A stretch of DNA of 64,000 nt from Xanthomonas hydrangeae (GCA_905142475.1 LR990732.1:1-64000); one strand, 5' to 3'; shown: positions 46,728 to 54,813, counted from the stretch's first letter. Numbers and translations: made by a program. The notes: generated by a model not told the origin, from the letters alone.

Positions 46728-47015
46728 ATGACAGAGCGTGACGAACACATCGGCGCGTTGGCCAAAGTCCTGGAGCAGGATCTGTTGCACCACTATGGCC
46801 CGGTGATCGGCCAAGATGATCTGCGCCAAGCACTGGGATACACCTCGCTGGATGCGTTCCGGCAGGCTCTGTCCCGTGACTCGCTGCCGGTGCCGGTGTT
46901 CCCCATCCCTAATCGCCGCGGCAAATACGCGCTTGCCAAAGACATTGCGCACTGGCTGGCAGGCTTGCGCGACCAAGCAATCAGGGCATCGCACCCAAAC
47001 GGAAACACGCCGTGA
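46728..47015 (+). CDS. Small DNA-binding-like protein (95 aa)
   Basis: MTERDEHIGALAKVLEQDLL..., with HYGPVIGQDDLRQALGYTSL and PNRRGKYALAKDIAHWLAGL: the AlpA/PrtN-like winged-helix pattern in which a conserved Tyr/Gly segment is followed by a helix. It probably regulates itself and the divergent 354-residue gene. Family assignment is tentative. Confidence 0.55.
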   Translation: MTERDEHIGALAKVLEQDLLHHYGPVIGQDDLRQALGYTSLDAFRQALSRDSLPVPVFPIPNRRGKYALAKDIAHWLAGLRDQAIRASHPNGNTP

Positions 47016-47087
47016 CTGCGTATATGGAAGACAGGGGGCCAGCATGACCTGACGACTCCCAGCCCCAATCAACACGTGGGATATGCA

Positions 47088-47121
47088 AAAGCCCCCAAGC
47101 GCGTCAACGCTTGGGGGCTTT
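47088..47121 (+). terminator. Intrinsic terminator before istA
   Basis: AAAGCCCCCAAGCG-CGTCAA-CGCTTGGGGGCTTT: a 14-bp perfect stem. No long T run, but the stem ends in TTT. Ends the 46728 transcript and shields istA. Confidence 0.7.
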
Positions 47122-47276
47122 GAGGGTGTAGCTAGAACCTGTTCGCTGCATTCTCGGCATCCGCCCTCCCTTCGTCAATCCCTGTTTGTCAGCCCTTACG
47201 CGCTGGCGCGGGGGACTGTTGCCGCTGTTCTGGCCCAGATGCTGGTGCCTGGAACGAAGGCGGTGCAAGGAGTGCC

Positions 47277-48812
47277 ATGAATCCGTTGAAAGACCTGTGC
47301 CGGTGTCTGTTGCGCACTGACTTGACCGATCGGCAGGTTGGTCAAAAGTTGAATCGCTCGCCGACCACGGTCGGCCGCTATCGCAAACGCCTGCGAGCCC
47401 TCTCGCAATCGTGGGATGACATCGAGAACATGGACGAGGTCGCGCTGGCGCGCCGATTGAATCCGGGCAAAAGTAGTCCGAAGAAGCTGCTCGTTGAACC
47501 GGATTGGTCGTATGTGCACGCCGAGCTGCAGCGGCGCGGCATGACGATCACACTATTGCATGAGGAATATGCCCTCGGCCTGGAATCTGAGGCGATGTCA
47601 GAGACCGAGTTCCGACGCCGCTACCGCCGCTATGCGCGTAAGCGAGGACTGGTCATGCGTCAGGTGCGTGTACCGGGACAACAGCTGTTTCTGGACTTCT
47701 CCGGGGTGCGCCCTTCGATCACTGATCAGATGACCGGCGCAACAAGCCCGGTGGAGCTCTTCGTGGCAGTCATGGGTGCCAGCCGCAAGACCTTCGTCTA
47801 TGCCGTCGCAAGCCAGAAATCGGTTGACTGGATCGCTTGCAATGCAAAGGCGCTGGAGTTCTTTGCGGGCGTGCCCACCTATCTGGTGCCAGATAACCTC
47901 AAGGCGGCGGTGACCTCCGTTTCCGGGCAGGACGGGGCACTGCTGAACATGACCTACGCCGAGTTCGCTGCGCACTACGACACCATGGTGCTGCCGGCAC
48001 GTCCGCGCAAACCCAAGGACAAGGCGCCGGTAGAGATTGGGGTGCAACTGGCCCAGCGTTGGATCCTGGCGCGGCTGCGCAATCGGGTGTTCTTCTCGCT
48101 GGAGGAACTGAATCGCGCCATTGCCGAGCTGGTGGACCACATGAACCTTCGTCCGATGCGTGGGTCTGGCGGAAAAAGCCGTCAGCAACTGTTCGAGGAA
48201 CTGGACGGCCCCGCGCTGCGTCCGTGTCCGCAGATGCCCTACGAGTACGCAGAGTGGAAGCTTAAGGTCCCTGTGGGACAGGATTACCACGTCCCTTGGC
48301 AGGGCCACTTTTACTCGGTTCCTCACACATTGGTTGGCGCAAAGGTCAACTTGAAGGTCACCCGGGAGGCCGTGTCAGTCTTCCACCGCGACAAGCGGGT
48401 GGCCATGCATCCGCGCAGCGGCGAGGTGGGTGGATGTAGCACGTCACCGGAGCACCAGCCCCCGGCTCATCGCGCTTACGCACAAGACACGCCGGATGTA
48501 CTGATGACATGGGCGCGTCAGCAGGGAGGCGCCCTGTATAAGTTCGTGCAACGACATAGCGCGACTCATCGCCGACCGGCACTGACCCTGCAAGCCTGTC
48601 GAGGGCTGCGACGCCTTGCGCGTGAACACGGGATCGAAAGGCTGCAGGCGGCCTGTGACCGGGCAGTACGCATCCAAGCCAACAGTGTCAGCTCGGTGAA
48701 GTCGATCCTGGTGCGCCATCTGGATCGCAGCGCATCTTGCGATGACAGTGCAAGCAACGATGACGCTCCACAGGCGCACGAAAATGTGCGCGGTGCTAAC
48801 TACTACTCATAA
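47277..48812 (+). CDS. istA: IS21-family transposase IstA
   Basis: 511 residues. N-terminal helix-turn-helix (LTDRQVGQKLNRSPTTVGRY), then a DDE integrase core: Asp140 (QLFLDFSG), Asp206 (LVPDNLKAAV) and Glu253 (KAPVEIGVQ). It binds the TGGAC end sites and cuts and joins the element together with IstB. Length is normal. AAGGAG lies 6-11 bases before the ATG. No frameshift, so the element could still move. Confidence 0.93.
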   Translation: MNPLKDLCRCLLRTDLTDRQVGQKLNRSPTTVGRYRKRLRALSQSWDDIENMDEVALARRLNPGKSSPKKLLVEPDWSYVHAELQRRGMTITLLHEEYALGLESEAMSETEFRRRYRRYARKRGLVMRQVRVPGQQLFLDFSGVRPSITDQMTGATSPVELFVAVMGASRKTFVYAVASQKSVDWIACNAKALEFFAGVPTYLVPDNLKAAVTSVSGQDGALLNMTYAEFAAHYDTMVLPARPRKPKDKAPVEIGVQLAQRWILARLRNRVFFSLEELNRAIAELVDHMNLRPMRGSGGKSRQQLFEELDGPALRPCPQMPYEYAEWKLKVPVGQDYHVPWQGHFYSVPHTLVGAKVNLKVTREAVSVFHRDKRVAMHPRSGEVGGCSTSPEHQPPAHRAYAQDTPDVLMTWARQQGGALYKFVQRHSATHRRPALTLQACRGLRRLAREHGIERLQAACDRAVRIQANSVSSVKSILVRHLDRSASCDDSASNDDAPQAHENVRGANYYS

Positions 48813-48827
48813 TTCAGGGAGAACATC

Positions 48828-49571
48828 ATGTCTTTGGAACATACGATTGATCAGCTACGAACGCTCAAATTGACCGGCATGGTAGCTGGCGTTGAACATC
48901 AGCTCGCCCAATCCAGCTACGGAGCACTCGGCTTCGATCAGCGCCTTGGTCATCTGGTTGACGCCGAGGTGAGTCAGCGCGACAACAAGCGCTTCACGCG
49001 CCTGATTCGCAATGCCAAGCTCAAGGTCTACGCCGAACCGGAGGCTATTGACTATCGTGTTGGGCGCGGGTTGGATCGATCGGTGATCGCGGATTTGCTG
49101 ACCTGCGGCTGGATTGAGCACCGCCAAAACGTGTTGGTCACTGGACAGACAGGTACTGGAAAGACCTGGCTAGCATGTGCACTGGCCGTACAAGCCGCAC
49201 GCCAAGGGATCACGGTAGGCTACCGGCGCGTAGGCCGCCTGTTGGAAGACATGGAGGTCGGGCATGCGGACGGCTCACTGGCCAAGCTTCGCAATCAACT
49301 CGCCAGGACCGGCCTACTGATCTTGGATGACTTCGGCCTGACGCCGCTGAGCAGCCGCGGACGTGCAGATCTACTGGAATTACTCGATGACCGTGTCGGC
49401 TCTGGCGCCACGATTGTGGCTGGCCAGATGCCAGTGCAGGACTGGCATGCGTTTATCCATGACCCTGCTTTGGCAGATGCCATCATGGATCGACTGATTC
49501 ACAGCAGCCACAAACTAGCGCTCAAGGGTGAATCCATGCGAAAGACCAAAGCCGCCAAGTCCGAGAAGTGA
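48828..49571 (+). CDS. istB: IS21-family helper ATPase IstB
   Basis: 247 residues, AAA+ family. Walker A GQTGTGKT at 106-113, Walker B LLILDDFGLTPLS at about 163-175. It bends target DNA and activates IstA. It starts 15 bases after istA with CAGGGAG upstream. Intact. Confidence 0.93.
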   Translation: MSLEHTIDQLRTLKLTGMVAGVEHQLAQSSYGALGFDQRLGHLVDAEVSQRDNKRFTRLIRNAKLKVYAEPEAIDYRVGRGLDRSVIADLLTCGWIEHRQNVLVTGQTGTGKTWLACALAVQAARQGITVGYRRVGRLLEDMEVGHADGSLAKLRNQLARTGLLILDDFGLTPLSSRGRADLLELLDDRVGSGATIVAGQMPVQDWHAFIHDPALADAIMDRLIHSSHKLALKGESMRKTKAAKSEK

Positions 49572-49672
49572 GTCCTGGCGGCGCTGTCCAGCGCTTCTGG
49601 CACTCGCATCCAGTTCATTTGGCGGCGGTGTCCAGTTCCGTCGCCGATGAGTGTCCAGTTGGTTGGCTTTTC

Positions 49673-49676
49673 GTAC
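49673..49676. repeat. Target duplication GTAC, right
   Basis: Partner of 43622-43625, at the right end of the IS21-family element. Confidence 0.65.
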
Positions 49677-50061
49677 CTTGAGCCAATACAACACCGGCAA
49701 TCGTGATGCTGGACTCCGCAATGGCTATGTGGCGAACGTTCGGCGGCAAGCGGGCCTTCCGCCGCCACTCGTACCGGCAGTTCAGGCCGCCACTACGCGT
49801 TCCGCTTCCGGAGGGGCGTCAGCAGACCCGTTCGATGCCTTCGGCGAGCACGTCCGGGAGCGGTACGACGCCTTTGCTCCTCGCCCAAGGCTCGCAGCAG
49901 TTCATCCGCTCTCGTCTCCGGCGAGCCCAAGTGGGCCGACTCAAGTGTCAGTCGCCCCCATGCCCGTACGGGGGAGCCAAGGGATGCAAGGGGAGGGGGG
50001 CGGCGGCGGCTTGGGAGTCGCCGTAGTTGGCCTCGCAGGCAGTGCGTGGGGCGAGCCGTGA
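49677..50061 (+). pseudogene. virB1: VirB1, C-terminal half (split gene)
   Basis: Frame reads LSQYNTGNRDAGLRNGYVAN, the conserved end of the VirB1 SLT domain, then a Pro/Ser/Gly-rich tail of about 100 residues to the TGA at 50061. It has no start of its own; upstream frame residues come from the IS end. It joins 43625 in frame through ACC once the element and one GTAC are removed. The TGATG at its end still couples to the next gene. Confidence 0.9.
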
Positions 50062-50471
50062 TGACGATAGCCGCCTTGCCGGTGGCAGAAGAAGCTAGCA
50101 ACGACGCAGTTATAGGCGCCGTCACATTAGACTGTAGGGAGCTACCGCCCCGTCCAGGTGACGAATTGACTCCCAAGCCTATCACTGAACCGCTGCTGGC
50201 CTCATGGATCGAGAATGGTGCCGTAACCGGCATCACGATCAAAGAGACAACCGAAGGATTCAAGGTCTTGGTGTCGGTCACCTGGGACAGACAGTCAATT
50301 TACGAGCTCCAGACGCAGCGGTCTAACAAACCGAAGCTGTGGAGCAGTTTGAATCGACTTGTCCAACAGCTAAGCCGGTATCCAAGTCTTCCTCCCGTAA
50401 AGCTGGAAGTGAGGACTAGCAAAAATGAAATTGCTGCAAAAAGCAAGAAGCCGCCGGCCCGGCGAGCTTAG
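50061..50471 (+). CDS. Hypothetical vir-operon protein (136 aa)
   Basis: MTIAALPVAEEASNDAVIGA..., beginning inside the TGATG at the virB1 stop. Has GVTIKETTEGFKVLVSVTWD-like strands (ITIKETTEGFKVLVSVTWD) and a basic helical C-terminus (LNRLVQQLSRYPSLPPVKLE, then KKPPARRA). No signal peptide. It overlaps virB9 by 47 bases. Not a VirB7 (no lipobox). Function unknown, perhaps regulatory or cytoplasmic. Confidence 0.6.
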   Translation: MTIAALPVAEEASNDAVIGAVTLDCRELPPRPGDELTPKPITEPLLASWIENGAVTGITIKETTEGFKVLVSVTWDRQSIYELQTQRSNKPKLWSSLNRLVQQLSRYPSLPPVKLEVRTSKNEIAAKSKKPPARRA

Positions 50472-51384
50472 ACTGCCTTTTTGGCGGACGATTACATCAG
50501 TAATCATCCTGATGCCAGTAACGCTGGCACTGGCATCAGCATCAGCATCGGTGCCGGCATCGGTGCCGGGTGCCAAGAAGCTTCCAGATCCCAAGCCGGC
50601 TGTGCTAAGCACGGAGCGCGACGCTCGATTCCGAGTGATGGACTACGATCCCGATCGCGTCTATGACGTCACTGTGCACGTCGGTTATCAGGTCGACTTG
50701 ATGTTCGCGCCTGGTGAGGAGCCCATCGAGTACGGCGTGGTGCTGGGCGATCCAGAGGCGTGGTCGTTTGCCGTCGCAGCCAATCACGTATTCCTGAAGC
50801 CCAAGGCGACCGACGGGAACACGAACCTAACGGTGGTGACGAACCGGGGCCGAACCTATGCCTTCATGCTGTTCTACGCCCAGCGGAGACCTACCGAGAA
50901 GACGGTTGGAACCGCACTCAACATGCGGATCCAGTTCCGGTATCCCGATGACGAGCGTGCGGTAGCTCTGGCCGCAGCCAGCAAACCGGATCCACTCATG
51001 GCAGCCGAGCGATTGGCCCGGACCGAGCGATCAATACGCAATATCAACTACTACGCGTGCGGCCAGGACGAAGTGAATCCCGACACAATTTTCGATGATG
51101 GTCGGTTCACCTATCTGCGATATCAGGAGAATCGTGAGCTGCCATCGATCTTCGTAGTGAATGACGATGGTTCCGAGAACCTCGTGAATTCGCGTGTAGC
51201 ACCGGATGACCCCGAGACAATCATCGTACAGCGCATCGCCAAGCGGTTCGTTTTCCGACACGGCAAAACGGTTGGCTGCGTGGTGAACAAGGGCTATGAC
51301 CCACAAGGTCCCGCTGGTCTAACTGGCACAGTGGATCCAGGCGTGGTCAGGATCATCAAGGGAGCAAACGGAGGTGGGCAATGA
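50425..51384 (+). CDS. virB9: VirB9, outer-membrane core protein of the T4SS
   Basis: 319 residues. Signal-like N-terminus with ITSVIILMPVTLALASASAS. VirB9/TrbG domains: VYDVTVHVGYQVDLMFAPGE, WSFAVAANHVFLKPKATDGN, TNLTVVTNRGRTYAFMLFY, then the C-terminal beta domain NINYYACGQDEVNPDTIFDD, FTYLRYQENRELPSIFVV. It forms the outer-membrane ring with VirB7 and VirB10. Unusually it stands ahead of virB2 rather than between virB8 and virB10. Confidence 0.9.
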   Translation: MKLLQKARSRRPGELRLPFWRTITSVIILMPVTLALASASASVPASVPGAKKLPDPKPAVLSTERDARFRVMDYDPDRVYDVTVHVGYQVDLMFAPGEEPIEYGVVLGDPEAWSFAVAANHVFLKPKATDGNTNLTVVTNRGRTYAFMLFYAQRRPTEKTVGTALNMRIQFRYPDDERAVALAAASKPDPLMAAERLARTERSIRNINYYACGQDEVNPDTIFDDGRFTYLRYQENRELPSIFVVNDDGSENLVNSRVAPDDPETIIVQRIAKRFVFRHGKTVGCVVNKGYDPQGPAGLTGTVDPGVVRIIKGANGGGQ

Positions 51385-52079
51385 ACAGACCGAATAATCA
51401 GGCTTTCAAACAACCTGCAAAGAGCATTGAGGAAGAAATCCAGATCACTATCGCGGCCATACAGAAACAGAAAGAGTGGTTAAATGCTGATATACAAAAA
51501 CTTGTGATGCAGCACTTAACATCAGCGCTGGCTGCACATCTTCGCGAAGATCTAGATGCGCGCGATATGGCCCTAGGCGATGCTGTTTACGAGGAACAGC
51601 GCGTTGGTCCAGAAGATAAGCGCGTTGCCCTTTTGGAACAGTTTGTTGACGTGATGCACGTACAGACGCTTGGTACGCTGCGGCAATACTACCTGGATGA
51701 ACTGAGTGAGAGATTACTGGATTACGCTGAGGAGAATGACGAACGCAGTGCAATCAATGCCAAATCCCGCAAATCCTTAGACAACAAGCGCACCTGGTGC
51801 AACCAGGACGCCTGCAGTCGAGCATCGGACCTGGCACGGTCTGCAGCCAAACACTTAGAATACGGACACTCCGTACGTGCTCTGTCGTCACTCGACGAAG
51901 CCGCCAAGCTGGAAAGAGATAACGCAAAGCCCGACGAAAATCAGCTAAATGTATTTCACAAAGAGCTGAAAAAAGCGTTGGAACGAGTAAGTCACGCCGA
52001 GGCGGCTTGGGAGAAAGAGGATTCGATAAAGGAAATGTTGGCGACCTTTCGGGTGACAACAGTGGAGTTAACGCCGTGA
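51381..52079 (+). CDS. Hypothetical helical protein in the vir insert (232 aa)
   Basis: Overlaps virB9 by 4 bases (ATGA). All helical and charged: KSIEEEIQITIAAIQKQKEW, LREDLDARDMALGDAVYEEQ, HVQTLGTLRQYYLDELSERL, ending FHKELKKALERVSHAEAAWE. No signal or membrane segment; probably a cytoplasmic coiled-coil protein. GC content is lower than in the flanking vir genes, so it looks acquired. No family known. Confidence 0.6.
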   Translation: MNRPNNQAFKQPAKSIEEEIQITIAAIQKQKEWLNADIQKLVMQHLTSALAAHLREDLDARDMALGDAVYEEQRVGPEDKRVALLEQFVDVMHVQTLGTLRQYYLDELSERLLDYAEENDERSAINAKSRKSLDNKRTWCNQDACSRASDLARSAAKHLEYGHSVRALSSLDEAAKLERDNAKPDENQLNVFHKELKKALERVSHAEAAWEKEDSIKEMLATFRVTTVELTP

Positions 52080-52636
52080 CGCACTTGAACAGGGCTAATT
52101 CGGCACGCCAAAAGTACGCTGCCAAGAAGCACGTTGTACTGAGAGATGCAGACTTAAGGAGTGCGTGGTTCCGGCTAAAGATTCAAGTAACGAGTATCAC
52201 TGTTGTTGGCAGTTTATTTTGCTTAACACTGGCGGGCGCTTTGGCGGGGGTGTTGACCGCGGGCATAGTTCGAAATTTGGGGGCAGTCATTCCCACCTTC
52301 GATACAAGCATGTTGAAGCTCTTCCCAATGTTTGGCGCGCTCTTCGGGTTAGTTCTTGGTTGGTTCCTACGCAATAGACCATTGGCGCCTTTAGATGGTC
52401 ACGACTTAGCGATCGTTAGCAAAAAAGTTGAAGCTGAGCCGGATGTATTTGCATGGGTGGTCGAGGCCGTAAAGCGAGGCGACACGCTGCGTGAACGGGA
52501 TTACGCATACATTGCGAGGGCCTATAACGCCATTGTAGTTGCGTCTGCAGAGGATGATCGCTGTGCGTTCATGGAGATCGAGCGAGCTGCCGCTATTGCG
52601 GAAATCTCCGTTACGCGCCGCGTAGGCGCTGAGTGA
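52076..52636 (+). CDS. Membrane protein of unknown role (186 aa)
   Basis: GTG 52076 overlaps the previous stop by 4 bases. Two membrane segments at about 38-60 (ITVVGSLFCLTLAGALAGVL) and 78-98 (LKLFPMFGALFGLVLGWFL). The C-terminal cytoplasmic part has VFAWVVEAVKRGDTLRERDY and ends helical. Translation is coupled to the previous helical protein, so the two probably work together, e.g. a membrane anchor with a cytoplasmic partner. Family unknown. Confidence 0.6.
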   Translation: MTHLNRANSARQKYAAKKHVVLRDADLRSAWFRLKIQVTSITVVGSLFCLTLAGALAGVLTAGIVRNLGAVIPTFDTSMLKLFPMFGALFGLVLGWFLRNRPLAPLDGHDLAIVSKKVEAEPDVFAWVVEAVKRGDTLRERDYAYIARAYNAIVVASAEDDRCAFMEIERAAAIAEISVTRRVGAE

Positions 52637-52746
52637 GAGGGGTAACAGCGACGGCCGCTAGAACGACACACGTCGCGCTTTTCGCATAATCGATCTTATG
52701 TCAGTTGCACTAACAGGTTAGCTTAAAAAACATTCCTATAAGCAAG

Positions 52747-53130
52747 ATGATCAGCTCACATACCCCCATCGGAAGAAGTCTCTCCTTAGTGCAGCCGCAC
52801 CGGGATAGGCGTGGCTTCCTTCGCAGGCGTTACTGGTTTGTCCTGGGCTGGATGTATCGCTGCCTTTGGATGGTCGCTGGGCTGGTTTTTATCGCCTCTG
52901 AGCTTAAGGCCATCGGTTTGGCCCTGGCGTGGGTTCTAAGTTTTTGGATTGAACAAATTTCAAACGCGTTTCCTTCGCTGCTGACCGATTTCGCTGACGC
53001 AGCAATTATGTTTTTGATTGGAATGTGGCTTAAGGGACAGTTTGAGGCGTCAGCTTGTCGATGCGAAGTACTGGCGCTCGATAAAGCAACCAGTGAATCA
53101 ACAGACAACCGTTCAAAACAGGATATTTAA
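52747..53130 (+). CDS. Small membrane protein (127 aa)
   Basis: Membrane segments at about 36-52 (MYRCLWMVAGLVFIAS), 55-70 (IGLALAWVLSFWIE) and 80-98 (LTDFADAAIMFLIGMW). Start MISSHTPIGRSLSL; no strong ribosome site. Basic N-terminus (HRDRRGFLRRRYW). Third gene of the low-GC group; a 110-base gap before it may carry a promoter (AT-rich, TTAGCTTAAAAAAC). Function unknown. Confidence 0.5.
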   Translation: MISSHTPIGRSLSLVQPHRDRRGFLRRRYWFVLGWMYRCLWMVAGLVFIASELKAIGLALAWVLSFWIEQISNAFPSLLTDFADAAIMFLIGMWLKGQFEASACRCEVLALDKATSESTDNRSKQDI

Positions 53131-53319
53131 ATGCATACACTCCGTGAAAAGATGGAAGCTGCAATGTCAGCGACCGAAGAACAGCTCTCTCAGGTCTCCC
53201 CAAGCGCCGCGACCGCGCTCTTGGGAAATTGCCACCATCGAGTCAAAATCAGCGGCCAGGCGCCTGCAGCACAGACTGCAGCCCCTGCTCCAAACGGATG
53301 GGAATCGGTCGAGGCGTAA
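53131..53319 (+). CDS. Small hypothetical protein (62 aa)
   Basis: MHTLREKMEAAMSATEEQLS..., starting directly after the previous stop. Helical start, then a Pro/Ala-rich tail (SGQAPAAQTAAPAPNGWE). No signal or membrane part. Support comes mainly from its position in a run of closely packed genes. Confidence 0.4.
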   Translation: MHTLREKMEAAMSATEEQLSQVSPSAATALLGNCHHRVKISGQAPAAQTAAPAPNGWESVEA

Positions 53320-53335
53320 CGAACAGGGGATAATT

Positions 53336-53662
53336 ATGTATAACGGGGAAATAAAAGTTAAAGATGGCTTTGCTCCACTGGCTGCTGTGTTTGCTTTTGA
53401 ATATACGGTCATCTGCTACATCGTCGCAGCGCTGATTGCGCTGCTCTCTTTTAGTGCGGCGGTGTCCATAGTTTTTATCAGTCATTTACCGAGTGCAAAT
53501 CCGCTCCGGCTAATTATTCCGCCGACCTGGTACTCGGCCGAAAATGTAAGCCTATTCTTTCTGTCGGCTGCTGGCGGTGCGGTGTTCGCAAGTGGGCTGC
53601 ACTTCCTGAGCAACCGCTTGGAGGCTCGCGTGATGCAGTTCTCGCGATGCGAGCAAGATTGA
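53336..53662 (+). CDS. Small membrane protein (108 aa)
   Basis: MYNGEIKVKDGFAPLAAVFA...; AGGGG lies upstream of the ATG. Membrane segments at about 24-50 (VICYIVAALIALLSFSAAVS) and 72-90 (VSLFFLSAAGGAVFASGL). Its TGA overlaps the next ATG (TGATG). Family unknown; same low-GC group. Confidence 0.55.
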   Translation: MYNGEIKVKDGFAPLAAVFAFEYTVICYIVAALIALLSFSAAVSIVFISHLPSANPLRLIIPPTWYSAENVSLFFLSAAGGAVFASGLHFLSNRLEARVMQFSRCEQD

Positions 53663-53889
53663 TGGATAGGAAGGCAGCGCTCTTGGCAGAGCTGCGAAGC
53701 TTACAAGCCCAGGAATTGCATGAAGCACACCGAGTTATCGTGTCATTGCTCGGAGCGCATGCGCACTACATGAGTAGGCAGCAGCGCGAAGACGTTCTTC
53801 GCATGTTACGTGTGTCAGGCAACGCCCCGCAGCCCCAACTCCTGTCCCTGCCCCCTATTCCAGCGACGTCATGCGTATCCCGACTATAG
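53662..53889 (+). CDS. Small hypothetical protein (75 aa)
   Basis: MDRKAALLAELRSLQAQELH..., a helical hairpin-like N-terminus with HRVIVSLLGAHAHYMSRQQR, then a Pro-rich end. Start by TGATG coupling to the previous gene. It overlaps the next gene by 19 bases. Cytoplasmic. Function unknown. Confidence 0.5.
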   Translation: MDRKAALLAELRSLQAQELHEAHRVIVSLLGAHAHYMSRQQREDVLRMLRVSGNAPQPQLLSLPPIPATSCVSRL

Positions 53890-54110
53890 GCCGCAAAGGT
53901 CCAGCCCCCGTGTGGGTATCACTCGTCCTTCTGTGTTTGAGCCCACTCGGCGCCGTGGCTGCGGCAGTCCTCCTCATGGAAGAAGCTGTCACTCAGGCAC
54001 TGTTGCTGTCGGTCATGCTCGTCATTTCGACCACCCAGGCAGTGCTCAATGTGCTGCGCTGGAGGCAAACAAGGGCTTCTGGCAAGGCTTCAGGTTCAAT
54101 TAATCATTGA
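53871..54110 (+). CDS. Small two-helix membrane protein (79 aa)
   Basis: MRIPTIGRKGPAPVWVSLVL...: hydrophobic stretches at about 15-36 (WVSLVLLCLSPLGAVAAAVL) and 42-60 (QALLLSVMLVISTTQAVLN), then a basic tail (RWRQTRASGKASGS). Ends the packed run of small genes; the operator-like repeats at 54113-54140 follow. Function unknown. Confidence 0.5.
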   Translation: MRIPTIGRKGPAPVWVSLVLLCLSPLGAVAAAVLLMEEAVTQALLLSVMLVISTTQAVLNVLRWRQTRASGKASGSINH

Positions 54111-54112
54111 GT

Positions 54113-54140
54113 CATGAATTCATGCAATCATGAATTCATG
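54113..54140. promoter_or_regulatory. Two CATGAATTCATG palindromes (tandem operator)
   Basis: Perfect 12-bp palindromes at 54113-54124 and 54129-54140, 16 bases centre to centre, just before the 110-residue membrane gene at 54163. CATGAAATCATG-type dyads also occur at the par promoter (10399-10443), hinting at a common regulator. Confidence 0.6.
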
Positions 54141-54162
54141 GGTTGCCAGAGAGGGAAATTCC

Positions 54163-54495
54163 ATGAGCTTCAACGCCGAAAACTTAGATCCGGGTAGCAG
54201 GCCGATGCGGTTGCGAGATGCGATCGCCCTCTATGCTGCGTGCCTGTTGCTCTTTGCTGCTCTCATCGCTCTTGCCATTGCGCTCAACTCCTGGAATTGC
54301 CTTGGCTTCGCCGTGGTCGCCTACTTCTTCCTAGGTGGTCTGATGAGTCGGAAATGCCTGCGAGGACTGGTGGAGTTCCATCCTCTTGAGAACACGGTCG
54401 GCAACATCGCAGAGACAAAGCTCAAGCTCCTAATCTTCTGGCCGATAAGTTACGTCGTCCTACTGTTCATGCTGGCCGTTGATCGAATCCTCTAA
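54163..54495 (+). CDS. Membrane protein of unknown role (110 aa)
   Basis: MSFNAENLDPGSRPMRLRDA..., chosen for AGAGGGA upstream. Membrane segments at about 18-38 (AIALYAACLLLFAALIALAI), 43-60 (CLGFAVVAYFFLGGLM) and 88-107 (LLIFWPISYVVLLFMLAVD). It has its own operator repeats, so it may be expressed separately from the vir genes. An entry-exclusion or immunity role is possible; not shown. Confidence 0.55.
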   Translation: MSFNAENLDPGSRPMRLRDAIALYAACLLLFAALIALAIALNSWNCLGFAVVAYFFLGGLMSRKCLRGLVEFHPLENTVGNIAETKLKLLIFWPISYVVLLFMLAVDRIL

Positions 54496-54541
54496 CCTCG
54501 CAACATCTGCGCTACGGTCTTGCGCGGCGTAAATTACTGAT

Positions 54542-54778
54542 TCACGCACGTTTGTGTTCCAAGAGTAGCCGCATGAACTTCTGCGGCCTCTGCCTGACCG
54601 CGCCCAGACGCGAGTCGAGTGCATCACCGATCTGACTCAAGCCCACAAGAGGGCCAAATCCAGCAGAGCAGAGCTCTATTGCAAGCTGTTGCAGTAGTGC
54701 ATACACTTGCATTTCTGCGCACTTTTTCCGAAAAAGTGGACGATTTTTCGGTAAAGTAGCGTCAACTAGTTGGCGCAT
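54542..54778 (-). CDS. Putative small protein, divergent from the virB2 operon (78 aa)
   Basis: MRQLVDATLPKNRPLFRKKC..., basic then helical (MQVYALLQQLAIELCSAGFG, IGDALDSRLGAVRQRPQKFM). Could be a small regulator of the divergent operon. The inverted repeat CCGAAAAA/TTTTTCGG lies in its 5' part, which weakens the case for coding. Uncertain. Confidence 0.35.
   Translation of the reverse strand: MRQLVDATLPKNRPLFRKKCAEMQVYALLQQLAIELCSAGFGPLVGLSQIGDALDSRLGAVRQRPQKFMRLLLEHKRA
54728..54751. promoter_or_regulatory. Inverted repeat CCGAAAAA-N8-TTTTTCGG
   Basis: Perfect 8-bp arms, 62 bases before the start of the virB2 operon at 54814; a second dyad, CGTCAACTAGTTGGCG, follows at about 54760-54775. 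Likely operators of the promoter for virB2-virD4. Confidence 0.6.
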
Positions 54779-54813
54779 TCGCTGTTTTGGCACTACGTTC
54801 TGGGGATAAGAGC

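Larger units (their letters stand above)
43626..49672. mobile_element. IS21-family element carrying an effector cassette, inserted in virB1
   Basis: Ends are inverted: ATAAAGCCAAGCAAGTGGAC at the left, and the inverse GAAAAGCCAACCAACTGGAC at the right. Each end has four spaced TGGAC sites (left about 43640, 43660, 43686, 43709; right about 49587-49656), as IS21 transposases need. istA and istB lie at the right. At 6 kb it is much larger than a usual IS21 (2-2.5 kb), because a xopJ-like gene with 91-bp repeats and two other genes lie between the left end and istA. Confidence 0.8.
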
